The notes under the pieces were generated by a model. That model had not been told where the DNA came from. It saw only the letters and a program-made list of their open reading frames with translations, and searched no databases. Positions 1 through 10,378 of a stretch of DNA of 31,834 nucleotides are shown here, one piece after another. The stretch's first letter is position 1; the number at the start of each line of letters is the position of its first letter. Made by a program: the position numbers and the translations under genes. The DNA is taken from NCBI GenBank assembly GCA_000442015.1, contig KE561208.1:1-31834 (forward strand), given 5' to 3'. Source of the stretch: Rozella allomycis CSF55 (Eukaryota; Rozellomycota).

Positions 1-324
1 AGATTTATAAAGCCGTAATGGTGAGCCTCATTACGACAATTCGGATAATCTATCCAGCCGTCGATTTACTGGATTATTTTTAAGCAATCTTTTAAGAAGT
101 TAGAAAATTTTATGAATATTATTTAAATAAATCTTTTTACTGGTTAAAAAAAGAATAGTTTTTGTATTATGGCGTATACTCCCATCCAAATTAGTTGATA
201 TTGATATACTGCACTGGATGAAAACTTGAATGACCTCTTTGTTCTTCGATCTCTTCATGTCTCACTGATATATTGTTATATTTGTATTCGGACATTTAAA
301 TTTAGTGAAACCAACAAAGCCACT
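1..324. other. Left flank, no gene resolved
   Basis: AT-rich flank upstream of the first gene. The first 70 bases are less AT-rich, and on the minus strand they read as an open protein-like frame (GWIDYPNCRNEAHHYGF) preceded by CAG. This may be the start of an exon of a gene running off the left edge, but no donor or start codon could be tied to it. The rest is probably the promoter of the gene starting at 325. I see nothing else in it. Confidence 0.4.
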
Positions 325-2268
325 ATGATTTTATTTTTTCCATTTCTTGTATCTGCTTGTCTAGCTATTTCAAAGACGAAATTTATGCTCCTAGAAAAGG
401 ATATACAATCTTCAAAAAATTTTATTGGAAAGCCGTATTATCTAGATGAGAAAATTACAGTGTTAGAAAACAACACTTCCGTCGAAGTAGATAAATTGAA
501 CTTTAGAAGGGAAAATTCATTCAAAGTTATTTTAGACGATGGTGAGATTGCAATACTGGAATTTGCAGCTGAGAGAGCACCTTTAGATATTTCCCACGTG
601 CAAAAGTCGGACTTTGTATACATTACTCCCCGAAATTTGCTGAAAGAAATATGTGATGGGATCAACAATCATGATAAAGATGAATATTATGCTTATTTGG
701 ACTATGTAAGGCCATTCAAGGTGTGCGGAGATGTACTTCGAAAGAATGATATGTTTCCGAATACAGGGCAAACGACCGCAAAGGCTGGCAACATTTTATT
801 ATTTTACAACGAGGTTACTTTTAGTAACCGTGGTACACTATTTCAATATATCAATTATGACCTTTGGACGCGCTTTTCAATAACAAACAATGACGTGACC
901 TTTCATATACCAAATGTGATGTATTCACATAAGGATTTAAAGATGCAAGTTTATATAAATGAAGTTAGCCATGGTGAAACTGAAGCTTTGAGCAAAAAGG
1001 ATATTTTTTCGATGGAAATACCGGAAGGAGTAACACACGTCACTTTTAAAGATCCTGGTCACCCTGTAAGTATCTCCAATATGACAATAATTTTAAACAA
1101 GTACAAAGATTTAGTCGTGAGCAGTGAAGTCAATGATATGATCATACCGAAGCTTCCTGCTCTAGCTGTCTCTATAGAGGGGAAATTCAGTAGTCCTGAT
1201 AAATATGGGTTATTTGCAAATGACCTTGTAATTTTGTATCGCGAAGGATCTCAAATGTACTTGGATGACGTAATTGTATGTGAAGGCCTCAAGATATGTA
1301 TTTTGCCAAATGTAAAGAAAAAGTCTAAATTGACAATTAAAAAAGATGATGGAACAATAGAATATGATGTATTTCCTCTGAATGAGAGGTTGTTTGAACG
1401 TTTCGAGCGTTATTATGAAATCCGAGATGAAAACCTATCAAGAATTTTATTACATCGGCAGTTTTATTTGAGCGGAGCCAAAGAAATTAAATACTTTAAA
1501 AAATATGAAATTGTTGAGAACATTATTGAGATAAATGGACTTTTTTTCGGACAAAACACGATTGAAGTTTCTCTAGTGTCACGTGTCCCTCTTTTAATCC
1601 GTCGCTCCTTGTTTTGGACTGTAGATTTTAATGTTGAAATTGAATGGAAAATAAGAGAATTGCTTGAAGATAAAGGAAATACAACCAGTTTATATCAAGT
1701 AGAGTCAAAATGTGAGAATTATTCCAAAGAACTTTTTGCCACGTGGCATTTAAAGACTTTTAATCCATTAATAGAAGAAATAACGCTTGGAGAGTCTAAC
1801 GTTTGTGGGTCTGTTCCCTTTAACTTCACAATCAAGTCTGATCAATTAGAGCACAGAAATGAGATATATTTTACAGCCGGTGATTTCATATCATCGTATT
1901 ATTTGATTGGTGGTGCGGGTATTAAACAGAATCTTGGAGAAATCCCTAAAATCGAGCATGACCTTAAAATGGACGACGAAGAGACAGAAAAACCTGTCAA
2001 ATATTTTGATTTGTGTAAGCGAGAAGTATCTGAAAGTGAAGATGAAACGGAAAGGGATGAAGATATTGTTGAGAAAAAACTGCCAATGAAAGCACGTCAG
2101 GATGCCAATATATATAAGCCAAAACTCGATGGAGAGTTGGTGCAAGGAGCAAATATTACTACAATGATATTGATTACAATACCGACAATATTAATACTGT
2201 TTGCATTAATAATAACTTACCGTGATGAAAAAAGGATAAAGAGTTTTCTGAAATTTCTAAAAAGATAG
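325..2268 (+). CDS. Type I membrane protein of unknown function
   Basis: Single open frame of 647 residues. The start is taken at the ATG at 325, because the next residues (ILFFPFLVSACLA) form a clean signal peptide; the longer frame would need a TTG start. A large extracytoplasmic region with a few scattered cysteines and many predicted beta-type stretches follows. Near the C terminus there is an acidic, Glu/Asp-rich segment (about residues 575-600), then one hydrophobic membrane span (ITTMILITIPTILILFALII), then a short basic tail (KRIKSFLKFLKR). The topology is therefore lumenal or extracellular with a small cytosolic tail. I do not recognise the family. It has no obvious intron, unlike most neighbours. 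It converges on BRCA2 with 61 bp between the stop codons. Confidence 0.7.
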   Translation: MILFFPFLVSACLAISKTKFMLLEKDIQSSKNFIGKPYYLDEKITVLENNTSVEVDKLNFRRENSFKVILDDGEIAILEFAAERAPLDISHVQKSDFVYITPRNLLKEICDGINNHDKDEYYAYLDYVRPFKVCGDVLRKNDMFPNTGQTTAKAGNILLFYNEVTFSNRGTLFQYINYDLWTRFSITNNDVTFHIPNVMYSHKDLKMQVYINEVSHGETEALSKKDIFSMEIPEGVTHVTFKDPGHPVSISNMTIILNKYKDLVVSSEVNDMIIPKLPALAVSIEGKFSSPDKYGLFANDLVILYREGSQMYLDDVIVCEGLKICILPNVKKKSKLTIKKDDGTIEYDVFPLNERLFERFERYYEIRDENLSRILLHRQFYLSGAKEIKYFKKYEIVENIIEINGLFFGQNTIEVSLVSRVPLLIRRSLFWTVDFNVEIEWKIRELLEDKGNTTSLYQVESKCENYSKELFATWHLKTFNPLIEEITLGESNVCGSVPFNFTIKSDQLEHRNEIYFTAGDFISSYYLIGGAGIKQNLGEIPKIEHDLKMDDEETEKPVKYFDLCKREVSESEDETERDEDIVEKKLPMKARQDANIYKPKLDGELVQGANITTMILITIPTILILFALIITYRDEKRIKSFLKFLKR

Positions 2269-2329
2269 AATAGAGATATATAGAATCATTCGACTCTTTT
2301 AAAATAAATAAACTTTCTTGGCTTTATTA
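2269..2329. terminator. Overlapping convergent 3' ends
   Basis: The 61 bp between two convergent stop codons hold AATAAA on the plus strand (2303-2308 and 2307-2312) for the membrane-protein gene. On the minus strand they hold AATAAA (complement of 2323-2328) immediately after the BRCA2 stop. The two transcripts must overlap or end within this very short spacer. Assignment as polyadenylation signals is by motif only. Confidence 0.5.
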
Positions 2330-5300
2330 TTAGTTTATTTGAAGTAAATTGGAGACTTTAGTTAATGCAATGTTCCATTTTGTTGATATTTCTGTGGTGA
2401 TTTTGTTGTTTGTAATTTTGAAAGAGGAATATTCACAGAAAACGAGATTGATGATATTGTTTTTGTAATCGATCCATTCGCATTTCAAGTTGAAGAATTC
2501 AATTGCAGTTTCTTTGTTGAAGGATGGGATGAAATCATTGAAGGGAGATTGAAAGTAGACATTGGCTATTCGAGAAGATTTATCGACAAAGAATAAATCT
2601 TGTTGAAATAATTGATTTTGATTTTTATCAAATTTTGTGATGATTTCAGAAGCAACTAGGAAAACAAAAGAAGATGAATTACTTAGAAAATGAACTTTAA
2701 TGTCAACAAATCTTTTTAACCAAATTTCGTCTATTCTTGAAAGTTGGATGAAATCTCTTTGATAGATTGCTGATTGATTTAAAAGAGATTCAGAAAGTTT
2801 CTTTATTTCACAAAAGAACGATTGATTTGCATTTAGGATTAGAATATCTTTTGAATAAGTGTTTGGATTTAAAAGAAAAAACTAGAAAAAGAATAAACGG
2901 ATTGATTACTCTGCAACGATACCCTGGTTTTAAAGATGAAAGAGATTCAGAAACTTTTTTGAAGACAATGAGAGCGAATTTATTTGATGATTTGAATGGA
3001 GTGTCACAAACTTCAATGCAAAGATTAGTTGATAAATCTGAGTTTGTTTCATTTAAATATTTTAATTCCATTTGATTTAAAGTTAATTTAAGATTAAAGT
3101 TGTAGAAAGACAAGGGTAATATTCTTGTAATGATAACATCTATGCAAGTGACAATACCACCATTTTTATTTATAGAATTTATGCTTGTTGGGATTATTGA
3201 TTTATTTAAACCAAGTTTTTCAAACCAAGCAGCTCTTTTGGTAGAATTTGAAAATAGTTTTAATTTCATTGATGGATTATTGTCTAGAATGTCACAACCT
3301 TCTTTTGACAGATATAAAGAATAATAAATATGAATTTTATCACCAATTTTTAATTTTTGTGATTTTATTGAATTTATTAAAGGTTGATCTATTGTAGCAG
3401 GCATTGAATACCAACCATCACAAACTTCAATTTCATTTTTATTTAAAAATATATTAGAAATAAAAACAATAAAATGTCTTTGTGGAATATCATCAGTTTC
3501 TGCAATCTTTTTTAAAATAGATCTTTTTGAATCTATAAATTCAATTTTGTATCTATAAACTAATTGTTCAATAACAATCTCTTTATTTAAAACATCAATG
3601 CTAAACCCTAACACTGAAATGTAGCTGGCCAACTTTAACACTATCAATCTGTAATGATTATTAACCCATTTTTCAGTTGGTTTTCTATTGGGATAAATTA
3701 ACTTACAAACATCTTCAAACGCTTTTGTTTTATTCCATCCATCTGCAAAAACATAATCTTCTGTCAAGAGTGAATCTACCATAAATCTATCTATTCATCT
3801 TTTAAAATTTACTTTGTTGCTTTAATTGGTTTTAAATTTAAATATTTCAAGGGTATTTTACATGTTGATTCTAATCTAAAGTTTATCTTGCAAATTTACT
3901 CATTGGAATTGGAAAGTCTGAAATTTCAAAAGATTTTTTAGATTTCTTTATTATTACAGGGGATGGGGAACATGCGTTGGGATGAAGCGACTTTTTAGAC
4001 TTTTTCAATCTAAACATTTTCTTTTCATTAGAAATCTTATTCTCATCAAAAATAGATTTTGCCTTTTCAAGTGAATCTCTCGTTATTTCTATCAATTTTC
4101 CATTCGCTGATTGAAACTGACTACATGATTCTTCATTGGTAACATCATTCTTAATAGAATCATCGTTGAATAACTGCTTAGCTTTGTTTAATGATTCTTC
4201 TGTCACACTAACTCTCTTGCCACCCCCTGTATTAAACCCTTGAAATGATGTTTCTTCTTCAAATAACACTTTAGCTTTGTTTAATGATTCTTCTGATACG
4301 TTAACCTTTTCCCCATCGGTAGTTTGAAATCCTTTGTACTCTACTTCCTCATTAAAGAAATCTCTCGCTTTATTAATTGATTCTTCTGATACATTAACCT
4401 TCGTGCCACCAGCCGTTTGAAATCCTTCAAAAGTTTTTTCTTCTTCAAACAACTCTTTGGCTTTGGTCAATGATTCTTCAGATATCTTGACCTTCTTACC
4501 ACCAGCTGTCTGAAATCCTTGAAAAGCCTTCTCCTCTTTAAACAACTCTTTAGCTTTGGTCAATGATTCTTCAGATACACTAACCTTCTTTCCGTCAGCT
4601 GTCTGAAATCCTTGAAACGCATTCTCCTCTTTAAACAGCTCTTTAGCTTTGGTCCATGAATCATCTGAGACATTAACCGTTTCACCTCCAATTGTCTGCA
4701 ACCCTTTAAATTCTACATTCACATTAAAGAACTCTTTGGCTCTATTTAATGACTCTTCCGATACTTTGACTTTCTTACCGCCCGCTGTTTGAAAGCCAAC
4801 ATATGACTCTTCTTTCGTATCCATAAAGAAATTGGAATCACTAGAGTTTGATTTAAGAAATATATTTTCATTTGAGTCTGGATTGGTTATTGTTTTAGTC
4901 ACGCAAGTTGAATTATCATCAGAAAAATATTCTATTCCATTCAGTAATGTTATTTCACTAGAATTTCTCTTTAAAGATTGTGTAGCTTGTTTCAATGTCT
5001 TCAATCGCACAGTGCTTGTTAGATCTCTTACTTTTTTATCCATCATCTCATGCAATAAACTCTCCTTATGATCTTTCCCTAGAAAATCGGTTACATTATT
5101 ATAAAACAATCTATATCTATTCCTTTCTTTCTTCTCACAAGATCTTATGAGATTTTTTGAAAGGTCATCAAGCTCATCATTATCTGATTCCCCCAGAATA
5201 TCATTGTATTTTCTCTTTCCTCCTGCATCCAACAAATTTATTAGCCATTCATCCAAATCATCTCCAGAATCATCAACTCTGCTCTCAAACACATTATACA

Positions 5301-5592
5301 AGTATTCATCACCATTAGATCTATCTGAAGGCAATATGACATCATCCTTTCCCCATTTACCATATGAATGATTCATAGAAGTATTGAATTTTCTCTTTGC
5401 AACTTTATTTAACCTTTTTGATTTTAAATTCTTTGTTTTCTCTACGTTTGGTGTTTCCAAACTTTCATTCCAAAGTTCTTGTAAACTCTTATTGTTTATA
5501 TCTGCTGGAAGTGGCAAAGGCGTTCCATCTATATTGGTTCCAAATTTATCTTCTTTGGATCTGTCTTTTTTTGCTTTATTGTACTGTATCAT
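2330..5592 (-). CDS. BRCA2: BRCA2 homologue with eight BRC repeats
   Basis: Homologous-recombination mediator that loads Rad51 onto single-stranded DNA. Four exons (5592-3900, 3870-3813, 3786-2910, 2881-2330) are joined over introns of 29, 26 and 28 nt, giving 1059 residues. Residues about 260-515 contain eight BRC repeats spaced about 31 residues apart, of the form F-x-T-A-G-G-K-K-V followed by SEESL-x-K-A-K-x-L-F. The helical domain and OB1 follow, recognisable by EKWVNNHYRLIVLKLASY, a V-x-EQL-x-YRY motif and DGWYSMPATID. After the third intron comes the OB2/OB3 part (GYRC joined to RFFLLNP, matching the family 'GkrYRiyhL'). The N terminus is acidic and disordered. The C terminus is short. 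The protein is far smaller than human BRCA2 but domain-complete. An E2F-like site lies 27-37 bp upstream of the start codon. Confidence 0.93.
4050..4803 (-). repeat. Eight tandem BRC repeats in BRCA2
   Basis: An array with a period of about 93 bp encodes eight BRC motifs. In coding order the cores read FQTAGG, LQTIGG, FQTADG, FQTAGG, FQTAGG, FQTTDG, FNTGGG and FQSANG. The FxTA Rad51-contact tetrapeptide is intact in repeats 1, 3, 4 and 5 only. The second half (EESL...KAK.LF) is conserved in nearly all repeats. Repeats 3 and 4 are close copies, indicating recent duplication or gene conversion. Repeat 8 is the most diverged. Confidence 0.9.
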
Positions 5593-6015
5593 CCAGGTGT
5601 CAGGTTAGTGTGGCAGAGTTGGCGCGAAAATAACCTTCCAGAACTTTAACCGTGTCTCTAAAGTATTTTAAATTTTAAAACCTGGAATTTGAAAGGAATT
5701 CCAAAAGTACGATAGGTGGACCCTATTTTGCACCATCATATCTTACTACTGTAAAATGTTCCATACTAAATTTAAATATTTATAATTGAAGTAATGATAT
5801 TTAACTTTATAAATGTATTTTGGCAAATAAAAACTAATAAAATCAAATGCCTTTTTCATCACGTGTTTTCTGATTTCCAAATTTCAAAGTCAAAAAATAG
5901 TATATTAATTTGAAAGTTTAAAACCCAATTTAAAGCTTTGCAAATGCCAATACCATATTAGAATAAAAAATGCAAGAGCACATGACGCCACAGAGATCCA
6001 ACCCCTGTCAAAGAG
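5593..6015. promoter_or_regulatory. Divergent BRCA2 / cyclin promoter
   Basis: The 423 bp between divergent start codons contain TTGGCGCGAAA at 5619-5629, a match to the E2F/MBF-type consensus, placed 27-37 bp from the BRCA2 ATG. A palindromic CACGTG lies at 5860-5865, about 150 bp upstream of the PHO80-like cyclin; in yeasts CACGTG is the Pho4/Cbf1 site. Both assignments are by motif only. The rest is AT-rich with no gene. Confidence 0.5.
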
Positions 6016-6531
6016 ATGCAGTATCCTTATGAATATACCGACTGTCCTACATTAATTTTGATAAGGATAATATCTGAAGTTTTGAATAAAATATGTAATC
6101 TGAACAACGCGCTTGGTGGCAGTAGGATAACGAGATTTCATTCGCGAGCACCGCCTAGTATTAGTATAGGCGACTATTTGGAGCGGATTGTAAAATATGC
6201 TAGTTTGGAGACGAGCTGTTTGGTGATGATATTGGTGTTTATAGATCGGATGTGTGAAAAGAATAGACATTTTAGTGTGAGTAGTTTGACGGTGCATAGA
6301 TTTCTGATAACAGCGTGTACTGTGGCAGCGAAATCTTTGTGTGACAGTTATTGTACGAATACACATTATGCAAAGGTTGGGGGAATAAGTATGCAAGAGC
6401 TGAATATGCTAGAGCTGGAGTTTTTGTTTATGATAGATTGGGATTTGGGGATAACGAGGGAGGGATTGCAAAAGTATTATATGAATCTGGTGCTGCAGCA
6501 TCCAGACAATACACTTGTTGAGCGAGTATAG
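6016..6531 (+). CDS. PHO80-type cyclin (Pcl6/7 group)
   Basis: Cyclin of 171 residues that should bind and activate a Pho85/CDK5-like kinase. The family core is clear: ITRFHSRAPPSISIGDYLER, LTVHRFLITACTVAAKSLCD, then THYAKVGGIS and ELNMLELEFL. The N-terminal CPTLILIRIISEVL helix matches the start of the cyclin box, so the ATG at 6016 is chosen, although ATGs in other frames lie just upstream. It ends shortly after the cyclin box, so it is a minimal cyclin. No intron is needed. It is divergent from BRCA2 and convergent with POL3. Confidence 0.85.
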   Translation: MQYPYEYTDCPTLILIRIISEVLNKICNLNNALGGSRITRFHSRAPPSISIGDYLERIVKYASLETSCLVMILVFIDRMCEKNRHFSVSSLTVHRFLITACTVAAKSLCDSYCTNTHYAKVGGISMQELNMLELEFLFMIDWDLGITREGLQKYYMNLVLQHPDNTLVERV

Positions 6532-6589
6532 TGAAGGAGAACACAATTTTGGAATAAAATGAATAAAGGAGCATTTTGTATTTAAACGT

Positions 6590-6689
6590 TGAAATAAATT
6601 TAATAATATATTTGAATAATTTAAATATTTGAATAATAATATTTGATAATTTCAAATATTTGAATTTAAAAAAAGTTTAAATGAATTTA
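6590..6689. repeat. AT-rich palindromic 3' spacer
   Basis: This spacer between the convergent cyclin and POL3 genes repeats ATTTGAAT/ATTTGATAAT-type units. It includes the perfect 14-bp palindrome TTCAAATATTTGAA at 6651-6664. It probably forms hairpins in both 3' ends; a function in termination is inference. Confidence 0.4.
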
Positions 6690-9600
6690 TTACCAAGAGA
6701 TGGAATTGAATCTATCTATACTTTTTGAAGCCACTTGANACCAAGAGATGGAGTTGAATCTATCTATACTTTTTGAAGCCACTTGAACATCTTTAGCGAC
6801 TCTTTTTCTCATGTAAAAGATTGGACAGTCGGAAGCAGAACATAAAACTTCTTGGTGTAGAGAACCTTGACATCTTTGACATTGAGTCCAAAGTCTAGCA
6901 AATTTGATTTCTAATTCGTTCAAGTTTAACAAATGTTTGTTGTAAATTTCAGAAATATTTGCGATACAATTTTTGCATACGGGAACGTTTTCATTTTTTA
7001 ATGGAGCTTTGCAGCCGAGACAAGTTTGTTTTTTGACTGTGAATTTGCTCATGATGCTGTTAGTTGAGGTAGCGACTTGAATGACTCTGGTGTGATCACC
7101 GGTTAAGAGTTCATTTGGGTTTTTCATTATGGGTTCAAATATGCGAAGAAGGGGTTTAGCTAGTTGATTGTTCAAGTAGTATTTGGTGTCTATTGGAAGA
7201 TTGTGTTCTAGAACGTAGATTGGATCTTCTGATTTTTCATAAGCAGCGGAACCTTTTGGAGATTGAATGATAACGTAAGCGACTCTGTCACCTAGATTGG
7301 GAGCAGAACCAGCATCTCTCTTTTTCATTCTTTCAGCTAATTCAGCATGGGCTTGTTTGTTTGCATAATCATCACCTTTATTTAAAGAGAGATTAGACAG
7401 ATACCAGTTTTGCTGAGTGCTTTTGTGATGACTAGTTGGGAAAGATCAATTTTGTTTTGAAGTAAATCTGAAATAACTTGCTTTGCATAACTAATTAAAG
7501 AAGAATGATAGAAATCCTTACTTTTTAGCACCTTGAACGTTTCTATCAATGAGGATCATTCGTAGACAAGTATCAATAACAACTTGAACTAGTCTACAAT
7601 TATCTCTTCTAACAGTTTCAATTCCTTTGGTGTCCATTTTGTCATACTTGTCAGGGTTTGTCCAATATAAACCAGCGTATCTCTTTTTGTTTATTAAAAG
7701 ATAAGGAAAATAAACTTTTTCAAATTCTAATTTGATTGGATTGATGAAAGAAGAAGAAACAAATTTAGCAGCTTCATTTCCCAACTCCATTGCATCTTTT
7801 AGATTGTCAACACCAAACTTGACCATTACAGAATCAGTGTCACCATAAATAACTTTGGCATTAAATTTATAACCATTTTGAATTGTGTATTTCTCTTCAA
7901 CCAACAATTTAGTCTTTTCAATCATCATTCTACCAAACGAAGTAACACTTTGTGATATTTGAATACATGGTAGTTTCCCAATAGTAGCACCAGTGAATCC
8001 ATAAACAGAATTAGCACTAATTTTTAATGCTAATTGTCTTCCATCTAGAACAGCTCTTTTAAATGGATCTTTTTCATTCTTTAAATCATTTTTAGCTCTT
8101 TTTCTAGCTGAAATCAATTCTTCTAAAATAATTGGCAATAACCCTTTTCTCTTTTTATTACTCAAAAATAAATCTATTCTCAAATTCTTTTATTAAAATA
8201 CCTCCAGATGGAGTTCTAATGTAATCTTCATTATTTAATTTATATTTTTCAATTGAATTTAAATTTAACAATGTTGAATAACAAAGATTGTGTGCCATCA
8301 TTATAGATGGATAAAGTGATGCAAAATCTAACGTTGCAATTGGCAAATCATAATATCCCTTAATTGGCTCAATAACTGTTGCTCCTTCATACTGTTCTTC
8401 TGTCACTTCTACTCTCATTGCTGGTATTATCAAATCATGTTCAGCTGCCTTTCTATACAACTGTGACACTACTTTGACTTGTTGTCCCCTAGACAATAAA
8501 AAGTTAAACGGAACCCCTTTTAATAGTGATTATAAATAGTTACCTATTAAATATAGATTATAAATGGTTACCTATTTTAATAGTCACTACACTCATTACC
8601 TATTTATTTCCTTACTACATTCATTACCTGTTACTCTCGCCATTTCTATGTAATTGATTAAAGACATTAATTTATCAATCAATCTTTGTGGCAAATACGC
8701 ATCCTTTCATTTTCTCATTTAATTTTTACTTTTAAACAATAAACAGCCAATCTTCTTCTAGTCTCTTCATTTCCATTCTGCAAATCTGTAATAATTGAAT
8801 GCTGAACATCCTCTTTCTGCTCTCCAAGAAAATGAGCACAAACTGAATTCAACGTATAACTTCTCAATTTATAATCTCTTTGAATAACCTGAAGCATATC
8901 CATATGCAATCTCCCTTCCATGGTCAACGCTTTACTCTCTCGCGTTCCATACGCTTTAGATGAAAACGTCGTATCCTTTGCTATCGTTTTACTCTCACTA
9001 ATCCTCCCCAAATAATTAAACTTTTCCAACTTTAACGCCTTTGCTCTATCCAACAAATATGGCCAATCAAAATTGCTTATATTATATCCAACTATCACAT
9101 CCGCATCGATCCTCACAAAAAACTCTTTCCACGCCATCAACAACTCTTCTTCAGTCTCAAAACTATACACATCAGACCCAACTATATGCGCACAACTCTT
9201 CAACGTAAACACATTCCTTATAAACGGCTGTCCTTGTCCATGCACTGTCACCATATTCGCTATCTGAATCACTGAATCTTCATTCGCATCTGGAAACACC
9301 CCCTTCCTCCCTGCACACTCTATATCAAACGATAATATCCTCAACGGCGCCAACTTTTGCCACTCTCCTTCAGGCAAATGACTAGTCAAATCTTCATAAT
9401 ACACCTTTAACACCCAAATCAACTTCATTTACTTCAACTTCTAATTGACACGGCGTGTTTTTATTCTCAATCAAATTATATTTCCCCTTTTGCAATTCAA
9501 TCCAACTCATCCCTCTAATCTCACAATCAATCATAAACCTCATTATAAACCCCAAATTACTCTCAAACGTACTAAAACTCACATTCATAAACTTTCCAAA

Positions 9601-10189
9601 CGACATCCCTCCCTCCAACACCCTCTTCGCTCCATTCACATGCGTCGGCAAACTACACACAATCTTTATATACGGCGACTTTACATCCCCATGGTACCCA
9701 TATATATTCTCCTTTTTCACAATCTCTGTCCAAACTATACTGCCTACTCCAACCCTCTGCTCCAACGACACTTTAAAACTATCCAAATCATTCTCTGAAA
9801 ACCCATTCGGCGCAGCAACATACAAGTATGGGAAAAATCCATGCACATGGCAAACTACACTATGCTCCTCACTAGTCACCCCATACAATCTCAACACCGG
9901 CGCACTAGTCAGCCCTTCGGCTCTGCTATTTCTTTGCTTTACAATATCATGCACACCACTCTTGTAATCATCAATCTCTATTTGCTGGAACACCAAATTC
10001 ATCGTTGCACTGTCCCAGTCTGGAACCTTGGGCCGTTCCCATCTTTCATGCGCTGGCGTATCTTTTATAATTTCAGTCACTGCCTTTACCTTCAGGATTA
10101 TACAGCCGCTCCAACTCTTTTTCAAAAGTTGATTCACACACCTTTTTACGCGACGAAGCTGGCTCTTCTTCTAAAGAATGTTTTGTCAT
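6690..10189 (-). CDS. POL3: DNA polymerase delta catalytic subunit
   Basis: Replicative B-family polymerase with 3'-5' proofreading. Eight exons (10189-10090, 10061-9433, 9404-8730, 8703-8628, 8516-8202, 8173-7522, 7490-7405, 7375-6690) give about 1056 residues once a 48-bp false duplication around the n at 6739 is removed. Introns are 28, 28, 26, 111, 28, 31 and 29 nt. Exonuclease motifs are intact: Exo [11 protein letters not shown], Exo [12 protein letters not shown], and Exo III YCLKDA, which is formed across an intron. Polymerase motifs A (DFASLYPSI), B ([13 protein letters not shown]) and C (YGDTDSV) are also intact. The C terminus carries CysA (CLGC...CKNC) and CysB (CQRC...CSASDC), the zinc and iron-sulphur sites. 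The start gives MTKHSLEEE, close to the usual N terminus. The fourth intron is the tandem array at 8517-8627. Confidence 0.95.
6692..6786. other. Unmerged contig overlap at n 6739
   Basis: Bases 6692-6738 and 6740-6786 are the same 47-bp sequence with one difference (gaattg versus gagttg), separated by a single n. The unit encodes the last residues of POL3 ([11 protein letters not shown]), so the apparent C-terminal duplication is an assembly artefact. Confidence 0.85.
8517..8627 (-). repeat. Intron made of four abutting intron-like units
   Basis: The fourth POL3 intron is 111 nt and divides without remainder into four units in coding order: 8627-8600 (28 nt), 8599-8572 (28), 8571-8544 (28) and 8543-8517 (27). 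Every unit begins GTAAT or GTAAC and ends ATAG or AAAG, so each boundary is AG|GT with zero bases between. Each unit has the length and ends of an ordinary intron in this genome. Units 1 and 2 share GTAATGAxTGTAGT; units 3 and 4 share ATTTATAATC; units 2 and 4 share ACTATTAAAA near the 3' end. Removing the whole block restores the conserved [17 protein letters not shown] of DNA polymerase delta. Confidence 0.9.
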
Positions 10190-10378
10190 GTGGCTTGGTG
10201 GTTACAATCCTGCCTAGTCTTTTCAATAATGGATTAAAATGAGAATAGGATTTTTATATTTCTTTAATTTCTTTACTGTCACGGTATTGTGTGTTGAAAA
10301 TCTTAAATAATTCTTTACAAAATATTGATTCGAGACTGAGAAAATTCTGACAAAATTGGCGCCAAAAAATATAATACA
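10190..10378. promoter_or_regulatory. Divergent POL3 / GON4L promoter with E2F-type site
   Basis: The 189 bp between the POL3 start (minus) and the GON4L-like start (plus) contain TTGGCGCCAAAA at 10356-10367, a near-perfect palindromic E2F/DP site. It lies 12-23 bp from the GON4L-like ATG and about 167 bp from the POL3 ATG. Such sites drive G1/S expression of replication genes in animals and early fungi. The site is seen; the regulation is inferred. Confidence 0.55.

Noticed and set aside
6690-6786. Duplicated C-terminal peptide of POL3
   Set aside because: The repeat is interrupted by n and differs by one base; DNA polymerase delta has no such repeat, so it is an assembly artefact.
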